Source: Cruorifilaria tuberocauda (taxonomy: Eukaryota; Nematoda; Chromadorea; Rhabditida; Onchocercidae). From it: a stretch of DNA of 64,000 nt. The position numbers were made by a program, and so were the translations under genes. The notes under the pieces were generated by a model, which saw nothing but the letters and a program-made list of their open reading frames with translations, had not been told where the DNA came from and did no database searches. The stretch covers positions 91,555-155,554 of the forward strand of contig JABVXU010000099.1 in NCBI GenBank assembly GCA_013365365.1, read 5' to 3'. Below, one piece after another: positions 51,988-64,000 of the stretch; position 1 is the stretch's first letter; every line of letters begins with the position of its first letter.

Positions 51988-54929
51988 ATGGCAGTTTTCG
52001 AAGAGGCAAGCTAATTTGAAATTTGTGATTATTCCAAATTCAGTATACGAGTAATCATTCAAATACGTGGGAGCCTTCCAGTCTTTAAAAATAGCCACAT
52101 AATTGTTTCATGAAGTAAATGCAATTCTGCGTGAAAATTAAAGCTGTCGAAGAGCTGAGGCTAACCAGTAGCTATTCATTGCTATGCGACGAATAAGCCA
52201 AAGCGTTTAAGTAAACATAATTGAAGCTGACGATAAATCACTACAAAATCATACAGATAAACCGAATCAAGTGTTGCAGGAGTTGAGGAAAATCAAGTTT
52301 AAATAAATGTGCAAATCAGATGTCGTGATTCCCGAAGTTGAATTCCGGAGCCTATCATTCTTCTACTTCACATCGACAATGCCATATTATCATCCTACTT
52401 TCATCCAATCTCTAATATCTTCTGCTGATAGCTCAAAATTTTTATTTCATTTAATACTTAGTATTTGAATAGAAATAATCATTCTCTATTGCATCCATTA
52501 ACTTTTGAATTGTGTTCCAAACACTGATTAGTATCTAAAATACTTACTCATACGTGGTACAAATTGAAAAAGAAAAAGTCAAAGAGAAAGAAGCAAATGG
52601 ATCTTTCTGATTGCAAGCTCCTAGAGAAGTTATTGGAAATTGAAATCGAAGTTTGGAAGCAGCTGACCACCTGAAAAGAAATGCTCCTCCCAAATTATTC
52701 ATAACTTTGAATTTGAGCTAGCTAATTGATGTTTTTAATTTCAAGTCGAGTTCAGGTTTATAAAGCTGAACTTAGTCCAGCCAAACGAAAAATGATTGGT
52801 AACTTTATATGGCATTATAATTATCTCATTTAATGAAGCTGGAAAATTTGATTTTAATCCCAGCCCAGTCTTATTCGTCCATTAGTAATAATGATAATTG
52901 ATGTGGCGGAGCTAACTGAAAAAGCAGATCGAATGGTTTATTAGCTAATTAATTGTATCATATTGCATGCTTTCCTTGCTGGAGTTCCGGCATAATAAGG
53001 TACTTTCCAGTCCTTTGCCCTCAATCGCATTCTATATCCCTAGCCTTGGCTCACTCTTAGCTCAAATTACTAATGATTGAGTGCATTTATGAATCAAATG
53101 CATTAATTATTATTATTTTTATTAGCATAGGCAGAATATTCACGTGAAATATCGATTGCCAACTTTCGTATGGTAAACATAAACATATTTGAGGGACAGT
53201 TTTGAAATCAGCCATTTTCATAAGTTAGCATCAAACCGGAAGTCTTAAACTGAACGGACAGCAGACGATGATTTCCTGGCCTCATTCAACATTCGCATGA
53301 AAAACTGATGCGATGGTATAGGATGTAAGGGCTCTGCTAATAATTTCCACTGATAAATTCGTAGCAAAAATGTAATGTGTAGAATTGTCAGAGGACAAAA
53401 TCTCCCCCCGGTAAGGTAAAAGACAGAAGATGAGAATCCAATGATAAACAAATCCTTGCTGTTTAGAAATAGATGAATGTGGCTTTTCCAGTGTACCGCG
53501 AAGTGGCACATTAGATAATCAATGATGTATTACTTTAATACTGATTGTTATGGTGGAGTCCGGAAGAGATCTGAGATGAAAATCTGCCTGGCATGCCACA
53601 CTTTTTGAAAAAATGATGAGAGTTGCTAGCGAAAAGAGCGCAGTATACAGCAATCCATAATGAAATAAAACAACGGGCTTCAACTTTTAAGTCCTTTAAA
53701 ATGTTTAAATTATTTCAGGTGTTGCAAGTCTGACATATCATTGCGTCATATATCAGTGGAATAGGTAGGAATTCAATTTCACTGAAACAGTAAATAAGTT
53801 GTTGAGAATATGGCTGTAGAGGTGTTCATGATGCATGTAATGCTGTAGGATAGCATAGCGTGTCAAATGACAGGTGGGTATAATTGTTGTTGTAGAATAA
53901 ACCGATCATACGATCAACTACCTTTCTTTTTTTCGAGCTGATCGTCGTCGGAGTGGCGCCTCGTTGAACTCTCAGTGTCAAATGTTAGCCTAACATTTTC
54001 ATAGCTTCATATGAGTTGATCTCGAAATATATCTCTTTCTCCAAATATTTCCATGAGTGTCTTTTGCTAAGTATAAAGAAGGGCTTTAAATTGGTGCTTA
54101 GTTAAATCCAATCCTAAAAAATCTCTTTCATTGTTGATATCCTTATCCAAATCAAAGCCAAGTACAACCATCTGATAAGGTGATGGAAAATTCAGCAAAC
54201 ATTGGCTCGCTTGATTTCTTTATTCCTTTTTTGACAATATCAGTACTCAGTATCAATATTCAGTACACTTTATCAGCAGTCGATATTAACGACATATCTG
54301 TATATCAGTGATTACTAGAATATGGCTGAAGACGGATCTATAAGGAATGATATTATTGAAGCAGCACTTATGCACAAAGAGAGCATTCAAAAATTTTCTT
54401 TCTTTTCTGAAAGGTAAACACAGGTTGATCTTAACCGAATCCGTCGTCATTTCATTTCACTTTAATTTGATTTTACTCACTCTCGCCTTTGTTTTGCTTT
54501 CGTGAGAAGCTGAGAAATCCCGAAATGAAATATTACAATAGTGAAAATAGAAGCGGAATTCACTGCATCATAATCAGGCGTACGTGAATTCGCTGATCGG
54601 CGCATCTAAGAGATAATGTGTGAAGCAAAACTGTATAATAGGTAGTCACGCTCACCGAACGTGACTTCAGCATTCAGTAATAATGAATCGCATTTTACCG
54701 GTAGATGAGAGAGAGATGAATGAAGATGATAATTAAATGATCCGCACCTGGATGTGCTTCTTTCTCTTAAAGAGTGCCGCAAATTAGTGGAAGAGGAAAT
54801 GAAAGTAAAAGCATAGAAGGGAGGAGTACTGTGTCCTTTAATTGCCTTATTTAACAAAGAACAGTAAAGAAACTTTCTTAACCAAAAGAGAATGAAAGTT
54901 CTCTGCAACCTTATTGTAAGATAGTAAGC

Positions 54930-54951
54930 CCTCTCTCTCCCTCTCTCTTTT
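54930..54951. repeat. (CT)n tract
   Basis: Short polypyrimidine run of CT units, non-coding. Confidence 0.8.
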
Positions 54952-57900
54952 CATTTTCCTTTGCAAGTACCGCTTATGGTTGAAGTGACGCTTCTGTCCC
55001 TAACTTGCTTTTCTTCTACGTTGCGCCACTCTCGTGAAGCAGCACTTCTCGTCAACACGTTTTTCATTTCAAATGGGTCTTGCATAATTTTACGGCATCC
55101 ACTTTAGCTCGTAAAACGTTTGGAAGAGGACCGCTCTTATCCGCCTGCACTATTGTTTAGGACTTCAGATCGTTTAAGGAGAGAAGCAACATTTCAGTGA
55201 GGGAATCCCTCTTTGCTGTAAGGGATGAGATATGACATTTGGCTTAATTATGGCTATGCAGAGAGGGCGAATAGTAGTATCATTTGTGATAACAAATGAA
55301 GTGTCATTTCAGGTTATCGGGATTTCGTATTTGTTAATGAAGGAGCCAAGAGCCAAAGAGAACCAGCAGGCCACTTCATTTACCTGATCAATGAGAAATA
55401 ATGAACTGAACGGGAAATGTAGTAGTAATTTGGTGAAAAGGAAAAAGTAAAAAAGGAGAAGCTTCGGTTGGTTCGTCTCATTTTGGGGAATTTCATGAAA
55501 CGATTAAAAAGTTAATTCTGCGAGCAATTAGTTGGAAGCGACAAATACCAATACATTTATAATATCATAATCACCGGCGTTTTTTAATCTCTACTGACAA
55601 TTTCTCCTCTTCAAATTTCATCTTCTTTACCTTCACGGTCACATTTTGATGGCCATCTGAGAGATCGCCACTCTTCAAGACTTACCTTTCTCATTCCTCC
55701 AAAGAAAAAACCAATCATACTTTAATGTATGGAAGTAATTTCATCTACTTGCAATAGGAATATACTTAATTATTTGATTGCTTTCGTTTGGAGGAGAAAT
55801 GAGTAAAAAGTTTTCCTACGAAATTCAAGGCAGTTTGCTTGACAAATTTTAGTCCTGCAGATATTTCGCAACATTGGTCATTAAATGTACTGCAATATAT
55901 TGAAGACTTCATATTTCGTGTGGACCATAACCCAATGTGATACGTGATATGGTTGAAAGTTTCATTTCGCTGTGTAACTTCTTACACCTGGAAGAGCGCT
56001 AAGGTAGCGATAGCTAGAAAAAATTTCAAGTAGTATTTTATGAAAATTACTTTCGTCTGTGCTGAAAACAGATTTCAGAAATTTCCGCCCAGTTGGCCAA
56101 TAAGGATTTTATATCTTTAATATCTTTACTTGCGCTGATCACTATACCACTACTATTTATTATCATTTTGAGACTTGGTCAAATGGTTTTACGGCATTTT
56201 GCGAATGACATCAACCGTAAAACTTTGAGATAAAAAGAGAGTAGGAAGGCTAATTTTCGGATTATACCGTAATCGCTTCTCTTGCTAGAACTTTTTATTA
56301 TACGGTTTTAATCGAAATAATTGCACCCATTGATAAATTTATTTCCAGGGCATGCATTTACGCTAATTCACATTTACCTTCATTCTCTTGTGTGCTTTCC
56401 TCAATTCAGATTGGCAATAGGAACTTGGAAGAAAATCCCGCGATGAGGAAAGAGTAGGATTTGCGAAGCTCGCAGTACCACCTCTTGCTAAATAATCGAG
56501 AAAGCGGAACAATATTTTGTTCTATACTTCTCCGTCCATAAAAGGATTCTAGTAGTGTGCATGCTCTCTGCAACTATCATTAAGAGTTTCGAAGATGAAG
56601 TCCCAAATGCCTAGGCGTTTGATAATGTAGAGAAGAGAGTAAACCATTCGAATTACTGATATCACTAGAGAATGGATGGATAAGCACATGTTCAACGAAA
56701 TGTTACACGGAAGACACTAGGGAATTAAAAACAAAAAGCTATCAGTGAAATTGAAGCTGACATATAACACTTTATAAACAAAGTGTCTTATTGCACAATT
56801 CGATTCAAGTTTACGAATATTTCACGAGAATCATAACTAACAAAATTTATCCTTGATAAGATTAAATGATAGCAAATAATTAATTATCATGACGATTGTT
56901 AAATCCTGCCCACTAATTACTGCAGTACTATTAACAGGTAGCCTCCTTTTTATCCAGAATAACCATCTCCGTGTACATCTTGATAACAAATTGCTAGTCC
57001 TTATTAAGAATGTAATCTGAGATTTAACAGTTATCATCGGGAAATATAATTTCATTCTTACCATTCATGTTCGAATGGAACATTTTAAATAAATCTGTCA
57101 AAGTATATGATCATCTTACAATGAAATCAACGTTAATTTATCACTAGAATTTAAATTTGATGGATACATCGAACTTGCTTCGTTACTTTCTGATTGAAAA
57201 TGAATATAGAAATCAGTGGGATAAGTGAAAAAGTGGATTTTGAAGAAAAAGGTTGGAAAGACTGAAATGAGAAATTATCTCAGATAGATTTATGCACTTC
57301 ATGTACACTTCTTCAACTTGAGAATTAGATAAGAAAAAAGGGAAAAGTTATTTCTTTATTTCATTTATAACATACCTTAGCAGTAATAATGAGATTTCAT
57401 AAAATCATTCTGGAAAAAAGATATCAAGTAACACCAAAAAATTGAATGAAAGTTTGATTGTTAATTTTAATGAGTAATCTTCTTTAGATTTCCAATCAGA
57501 TGAATAGATGACGGATCATGGCAGAATATAGTGACCTCGGATGATGATAGGTTTCTTATGGATAACTGAATGCAAAACATGGTATGTAAACATTTTGGTT
57601 TATTGAAAAATTGTACAAGCACAAAGTTTAATTAAACTTTGCTAAAGTTAGAGAATCAAAGATACGTGGAGTGCTGTAAATATAAAATTTGAAAAAAAAT
57701 ACGTTACTAAATGATCAGAGGTTTCCTGGAACCACCTATGATAATACCATAACATTTATTGATGAATCTGTAAGTTAATCAAAATAAACATTTAAATAAA
57801 TTGCATTGGGATCAACCTGAGAATATTGAGAATTAGACGTGAGAAGGAATCTGAACAAGTTGTTGAGAGGTCAAACTTCCAATATTATTCACAGATGACA

Positions 57901-58261
57901 TGAAGAATCGTACACTTATTGATAATTCTACAAACAACCTTTCCATTGATTTTGTTCATTTCTTGCCTACCTCTTTGAAACAGATTTCTTCCTACAACAA
58001 GTGATTATGGAAACTTATTTGTATTAAGCAGCTTTGTTAACCAAGTTTTAAAACTTTAGATTTTCTTTGTTCTAGAAATAGATATTCGGACTATTTCACT
58101 ATATGATTCCATTTCATCGCCACCATTTAAGATCAGAATTATGCCAAAGGTTCCGATGAAAATTCTGCTTTATTCATTAGCTTCAAGTTGTTCTGAACAT
58201 TCTTAAGCATCCTCCGCTTCACCTTTATTGAACTAATCACACATACTACTTAGTCATTATT

Positions 58262-61200
58262 TCATGATTTCCATAATTTCCGATTTTCGCCAGTTGATAT
58301 TTTGCGGCCAATGCTTTTTAAATCCGCTTTTTTTAGTATTCCGTTCTCCGAGACCTTAGAAAGTGCCTTGTCTCTTGCGAAACGTAAATTTTCATCAAAA
58401 TATCTGTTCAGATTAAAATTCGATACCATTTGAAACTTGCTATTCGACGATCCATCTTCGCAGTGCAGGTTAATCTGCAATATTCTAAAGTGGAATTTTT
58501 ATCCTTGCACTTTCTCCTTTGTTTTGCTGCATTAACAATAACAGATCTTTATCACACATTCATTTTTTTCAGTAATCATTGATCTATTTATTTATCATTC
58601 AGTAGGACTTTCTATATTTGAAGTAAAATATTTGACATCTATCTTCCTGCTTATTACTTAAGTGATGATCGGATTTCCAGATTCATCATCTCGAGATCAT
58701 TAAATTACTAGAAAAGTTCCGTACATAAATTGGATATCATATCCGTACCAGTGATATTACTTACGAGTAATTTCTCATTTCAATAGATACAACCAGTCAA
58801 TTCAAGCGCCGCTTTCTCAGTACTTTTGCCAGAGTAAACTTTACCTTGCCATTACCGATTACATCGATACTGATGATAATCGCTTTGTGCAACAATTCAT
58901 CATATTCACATTTGTTATCAGTTAAGGTAATCTTGCCAGTGATAAGTTGAAGAAATGGTAATGTTTTTTACATTATAAGCTTTCCTCCCAAACAGATGTC
59001 GTCTATCATTTAGCCGAATTCGATGAACATGTGTGTTAAAAAGCGTCGGATTTCCAGATGATTTAAATGAACCGTTTTAGACAGAACGACTGGTTTCATT
59101 CATTTCTGCCAATAACGCTGTCGAAAGCACGAATGATGAAAATGACGAGTGACAAGTAATCACCTCGGAATATTTCTCGACTACATCCGTGTTACGAATT
59201 GGAGAACACTAAATTGTTAATAAGTTCTATGCTGCGAGTTTCCAAATTTTTTTTCAATTCTTGCTGTTTTTAATGGTTTCTCTAATCCCGAATAAACTTT
59301 CCTGGTCATCTCATGAAGATCAACTTCATAGTTTTACCTTCTTCTTAAAGTACCATGTACCAATTTAATAAGTAGTTTAAGTTCTGTCAAAATTAATTCG
59401 CCATCTGTTATAGTTCGGAGTTTCGCAAGCTGTTGCTGCTTTCAGGAACACTACCAAAGGTAATGACTTAGGTAGATTTGCTTTTTACTGACTATGGGAG
59501 ACTGTCAACGTGCTCTTACAATTATCCTAATTCTTTAGCAGATGATTTCTTAAAGTCGAGATTAGCTTGAGTGATTTTCTCTCTCAAAGAGTATAAATGA
59601 AGATTTATTAATCTCGTTAAAGGGCGAAAATGGTTGTAATGCAACTCATACAGCAATATCAAAAATAAATTCCTATCTACAAATTACGAAGCAGGCAAAA
59701 GAAGATACTGTCGTTGAAGCTCAACAAGGAATAAAATATGTAATCAAAAATGACTTTAAAATTTGTATATCTTTTCTGTGTTTTACATTTCTTTAAAATG
59801 ATCATTCCGATTTCCCTCGCAAAGCAATACAGTAGTACAAAAGGAACTACTTACAAATTTCTAAAAATAATTTACTAAATCATCATAATCACCACAAAAA
59901 CACTGTAAAAAGGAGAAATGTTGCTGAGAAAAGTGTATTACCAGTATTTGGTGTGAGGACAAGAGATACGGTACAATCCAATTTTTCCAATGGTACATTT
60001 ACTAACTCAACTCCAGCATAGTTGGATGGACTGGCTCGATAACATGAAAGTTGCTGCTTGTCACGAATCTCAAAAAAATGGGATCAGTTGAAGTGTAAGA
60101 AAGATAAGATAATGGAAGAGTATCAGATACAATAATTCAATTGAACAAGATTATCTCCTAATATCACTTTCATTTTCATCGTATCTTTAAATTTTATCTA
60201 GATGACAAAAAATATGAAACACATACTTTATCCGTACTTCGGATCCATTTGATGTAAGCAATACTTTCACAGTTACAATGAAATGAATTTTTTAATAATA
60301 ACGAATTTGGCTGTACATGTTTGCCGATTCCTTGCCGGAATGTTTCATCCAGTTGACGGATATGATTCCTGCAACTTCATTGTAAAAGAATATTAGATAA
60401 ATGGTATTTAAACCAAACATCAGAAGTTGATCCTACCAAAAATTCAATACAAAAATAGCATACTCAATTCTTAGTTATGCAAAAGATTTAAAGTAGAAAG
60501 CATTTATTGATTTAACTTTATGAAATAAAAGTCCTAAAGTATTAATACATTGCAAAGATGAAAAATTCTTCATTTTTTATTTGAAAAAAGAAAAAACCTT
60601 TCTTCGAACTGTGTAATGAACGAAGAAAAACTACTACCTGCTGAGATCAATGGTCTCAATTTTGGATAAACACGTCGTATTAAGATCGATCGTTTGAAGA
60701 AAATTCTGGCGTAAATCGAGATACCTCAGGGAAGGGAATGGACAAGGTAAATTGTAGGGTAATTTGGTGAAATAGTTGTAGCTCAGATCAATATACTGCA
60801 ATAATATATCAAGTTAATCAGTATTAAACTCTTCCAACTTCATTATCATTATCACTACGATACTGATGGATCAACCCATTATAAAGATACAGCAGCTTAT
60901 AAAGTATCCAAAAAATCCTTCAAAAAGTTGCTTCCTATAAGTCTAATTCTTTGACAAATTCCCCTGATACCAGCCACACTAGTGATCAATTTATGATTTC
61001 AGTTTTCCGGAGTGGTACAATGGAACACCAATTTATCGAATGACTGCGTATCACTGCAAGCATCGATTGGATTTGAATTAAAAAAAGAATTACATTCAGC
61101 TGCTGTAAATTAGCTGTCTCGAACATTCGCATCATCAGGGAAAATTGCACAGTACGATTAACAAGCAGTGTGAATGCACGCCTCAAATACAGCTAAAAAA

Positions 61201-62473
61201 AGTGAAAGGCTGGAACTTTCCATTATATTTTCAATTACATAAATCCAGAAGTTTAGATCATACTAATATTTCATAGACTGGAAAACAGATTAAGCTAAAG
61301 TTAAAATTAAAATCCATTTTATCTCGCACTTTTTCACCTTTATTTTAATGTCCTTACTATTGGCAGCAATAAGTGCTATGCGAATGAGCACGATTACGGA
61401 TTCAGACCAAAAACCAATTTTGATTTGAGATCTCCGACAGCACAGCGCATATTTCCCCTTATCAGTTATCAATTATTTCCTTCTCTTTACAACCACTTTC
61501 TCAAATTTCCATTCACCTGTTTCAATTTTGGAGTGTGTGAGAGAAAAGTGATGTCCTCTTCTTTCAGTACTATTTCATTGTTACTCAGATCGAGCACCAA
61601 TAGATTTGCCATTCCTCTGAGTGCATTGGAATGCAAATTCACGATGTAATTTGCTGAGATGTTGAGTACCTGTAATAAATTTAATTTAATTAGCTTGATT
61701 ACTTCATCATTCATTCTTTTCGATCAAACAATTTTTTTTAGCCAGCATTGGAGATCAACTCTGATTTCGGGAACTATATAGGTTTAACCTGAAAATGAAG
61801 TCAGAACTGAAGGGAAGAACAGTGTCCAGCTTCATCGTCAATTTGTTTATTTCAAAATTTAATAAAAGCTCCATCATGTGACGAGAAAAAAATTTTGATA
61901 GCACATTTCTGGGACACAGTATTTTCAATCACCTCGAGATTTTCATGCTCATTTTGCCCAAATAATGGACTATCGGGTAGATCTTGAAAATTGTTACCAT
62001 GAAATGTCACTTTTCGGAAATGCCTGAAAATGAAAAAATACATACCGGATACCACCTGAATAATACAAATTAATTTGACCGACTTATACCTGTAGAGATT
62101 ATTTACATGAAGGAAAACGTTAGTATCAACAAATTGAGCATTTATGCAGGATAATTCGCTCTCCTGCTCGCGACATTGACAAGCTGCGTAATCACTGAGT
62201 GATCCTTTGCATTGGAAGCGGGAATTTGGATCCTGAAAGAGAACCAGTCATTAATTGTCATTACTACCTCTGTATCTTCCTCATTCAACAGAGAAATGTA
62301 AGCAACGGCATACAATGAGTGACCACAGACAGCTAACTCTCTTAAAACTTTTAGGAAAGTAGAGAGAGAGAAAATATCACCTCCTCCGGAATAGCCTGTC
62401 GCTTGGCTCGTACTGCACCGAAGACGCAGAAAGCCAAACAAAACCGAATTACATGCAACAATGCGACAGTGAA
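58262..62473 (-). CDS. Secreted leucine-rich-repeat protein with LRRNT and LRRCT caps
   Basis: Exons in order: 62473-62381, 62232-62090, 62023-61933, 61669-61517, 61192-61094, 60795-60638, 60368-60227, 60068-59942 (firm), then 59180-59083, 58931-58845 and 58474-58262 (tentative). Phases join throughout; about 467 aa plus a missing start exon. The first exon gives a hydrophobic leader (FCLAFCVFGAVRA) followed by a likely cleavage site. Next is an LRRNT cap (C, then ACQC, then LSC). About six LRRs follow, e.g. LEVLNISANYIVNLHSNAL, MANLLVLDLSNNEI and LRYLDLRQNFLQTIDL. An LRRCT cap comes next (FHCNCESIAYIKWIRSTDK, later Cys in LSCYR and KLDCT). The tail has Cys in ITCHS and INLHCEDG, spaced as in Ig-like strands, an NETS sequon, and ends in a basic stretch. 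No membrane segment was seen, so secretion is inferred. LRR-plus-Ig proteins usually bind receptors or matrix in neurons and epithelia. Orthology not assigned. Confidence 0.82.
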
Positions 62474-64000
62474 CTGAAAGTGAATAAATGAATTAATTAG
62501 CGGATAGCTTTCGAGGGGAATGAATAATAAGCATGGCTAACCAAAACTGCTAGCTATTTCTTACTACATCACATCTCCTTCAATTGGCAAGTTTAAAGTG
62601 ACTAGTGACATCAGATAACCTTTGACACTCGCTCTTCTTTCAAAATTATCTCCGAACAAACTACTACAGCTAACCGTTGACACGTCTACCTGGTAGAACA
62701 GGAGAATCTATTCAATGAAGATAACATGTTCATTCTATTAGCCTACTTGGTGGCAAAGAGAGAGAGAAAGGGCAAGAAAGAAAAAGGTAAATTCACTGCC
62801 ACACTTCTTCACTGTGAAGAAGATTCGACCTCTAGAAGGTTCAGCTGAGGGAACAGCGCTGTTGGAACTGTCTTCCAGAAATCTGAAAAAAAAATCCTGC
62901 CTAGCAGAAGTAAGCAGAAAAAGTAATACTACACGTATCACCCCTTCACTCCTTCACGTGAAACAAGGAAAGGAGAGCTCCTCTTGTCTTCCAGGCCATA
63001 AGAGGAAAAAGGGAAGGATCGATCCATCGCAATATCCAATATGTAGAAGAAGAAGAATAAGATAAACAGTGTGAATTGGCTGTGTGCCTAAAGGCTAGAA
63101 GTAATAAGGAAGGAAGGAGGCAACATCAGCCGATCGATGGATTGGGTGTGTAACAGTGGAGGAAAAGCAATGAGAGCTTCCAGCGAGGCTGTCACCACGC
63201 ACCATCAAATTGGCCCAGTAATGATCCTTTGGCTCAATACTGAGTCTTATGATTGAGAATTTTCCGAAGAGTAACAGTTATGGAAATGATCAAGTTATCA
63301 TCTTAGAAACAAAGCAGCGTGTCATCAGCGACTTCCGTCATCTTAACTCTGAACTATTACTACTCTAATATGCAGATATCATTTCAAATGAAAGTTACGG
63401 ACTTATGAGGAGAAAAAGTATGACTTAGAGTTGCTCGTTCAAAGAAGTAATCAGAGGATGATAAGGTAAAGGAGGAATGTGTCTGCTCATTCCCTTTCCT
63501 TTTCTCCTCTATTCTAACATAGAAGTGATGATAGCAAAAAGAGTTATAAATATTTATCTGAGCATACGGCATTTCTCCTCCCATGTAAGCTATTAAAGCA
63601 GAAATGCCTACCATTATTCTGGATCCGGATATTTCATCGCTCTTCCTACCACTGCTTCTTCACTTTTTGGAAGACTTGAATAGAAAAGAAATGATTACGG
63701 AACACCCAGAACATTTCCTGAAACTTTTACATTCCGGAGAGAAATGAATAGGAATAGTCACGCATCGATTACTCAGGCAGTGCTGTGATTACAGTATGTA
63801 CCATCTACGATCACATCATGAGACAGGAGGGTGGCAAGACCGATGACACTCAGGACGTTGACGGGAATGATGTGAAATGAGGGAAGGAGGGAAGTGCCAC
63901 TGTTCCCAGCTAACTTACTGCTTCCTGCTAACAAGACAATTAGTAATTTCACTTTTGCATATTCTCACTTTTGCATAGTCAATCATTTCCCGTGATATTT
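62474..64000. other. 5' flank of the LRR gene, no supported gene
   Basis: The missing start exon and promoter of the LRR gene should lie here or beyond the window. Two open frames of 75-85 codons (about 62814-63065 plus, 63384-63614 minus) have no family resemblance or splice context, and I leave them uncalled. Confidence 0.5.

Larger units (their letters stand above)
23915..58261. other. 34-kb region with no supported coding exon
   Basis: I read both strands for exon-like open segments with matching acceptors and donors and found none that resembles a known family. Open frames here are short, of improbable composition, or driven by simple repeats (for example the minus-strand frame over the satellite at 46.1 kb). 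The alr-1 start lies at the left end and the LRR gene ends at the right, so most of the region is 5' of alr-1. It is AT-rich with many TAATTA-type words and scattered CT/GA tracts. 5' UTR exons, enhancers, non-coding RNAs or tiny coding exons could be present and would escape this reading. Confidence 0.6.

Noticed and set aside
60990..61094. A possible frameshift in a T-homopolymer that would add an LRRCT-like ending (NSNPIDACSDTQSF...) after the LRR exon ending at 61094
   Set aside because: The donor at 61093 (GTAATT) joins in phase to the exon at 60795, giving a perfect LRR continuation (LQQLN/YIDLSYN), and a proper LRRCT occurs later. The resemblance is chance.

Overview
The window is AT-rich eukaryotic DNA with split genes: many short GT-AG introns (mostly about 50-500 bp), acceptors of the TTTCAG type, and exon chains whose phases join cleanly. 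A paired-like homeobox gene very close to nematode ALR-1, together with the base composition and intron style, points to a nematode. A filarial or other spirurid worm is my inference; no species is claimed. There is no sign of bacterial DNA, a CRISPR array, or an intact transposon.

Layout. At the left edge (about 250-440, minus strand) is one exon of an unidentified membrane protein that continues beyond the window. From 2408 to about 11904 (minus) lies a 22-exon gene that I read as a TANGO1/MIA3 homologue, the ER exit site receptor for bulky cargo such as collagen. It has a signal peptide, a MIA-type SH3 region, a histidine-rich segment, a long Ser/Thr-rich luminal region, a membrane segment, a coiled coil and a short PPP-containing tail. 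At 16159-17684 (plus) is a probable small type I membrane protein gene that I cannot name; its 5' half is uncertain and one strong splice donor lies just after an in-frame stop. A doubtful small plus-strand coding segment follows at 18187-18368.

From 19630 to 23873 (minus) is the aristaless-type homeobox gene alr-1, with its homeobox split over three exons. Upstream of it, from about 23.9 kb to 58.2 kb, is a stretch of roughly 34 kb in which I can support no coding exon. It holds simple repeats, a pentanucleotide satellite with a 20-bp higher-order period, a GC-rich double-hairpin island, and two runs of alternating purine-pyrimidine. This is most likely the regulatory landscape of alr-1, though some may belong to the next gene.

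From 58262 to 62473 (minus) is a secreted leucine-rich-repeat protein gene with LRRNT and LRRCT caps and a probable Ig-like C-terminal part; its first exon was not found. The last 1.5 kb holds nothing I can support. The genes do not form an operon. They share only neighbourhood, although TANGO1 (collagen export) and the LRR protein (extracellular) both belong to the secretory side of the cell.
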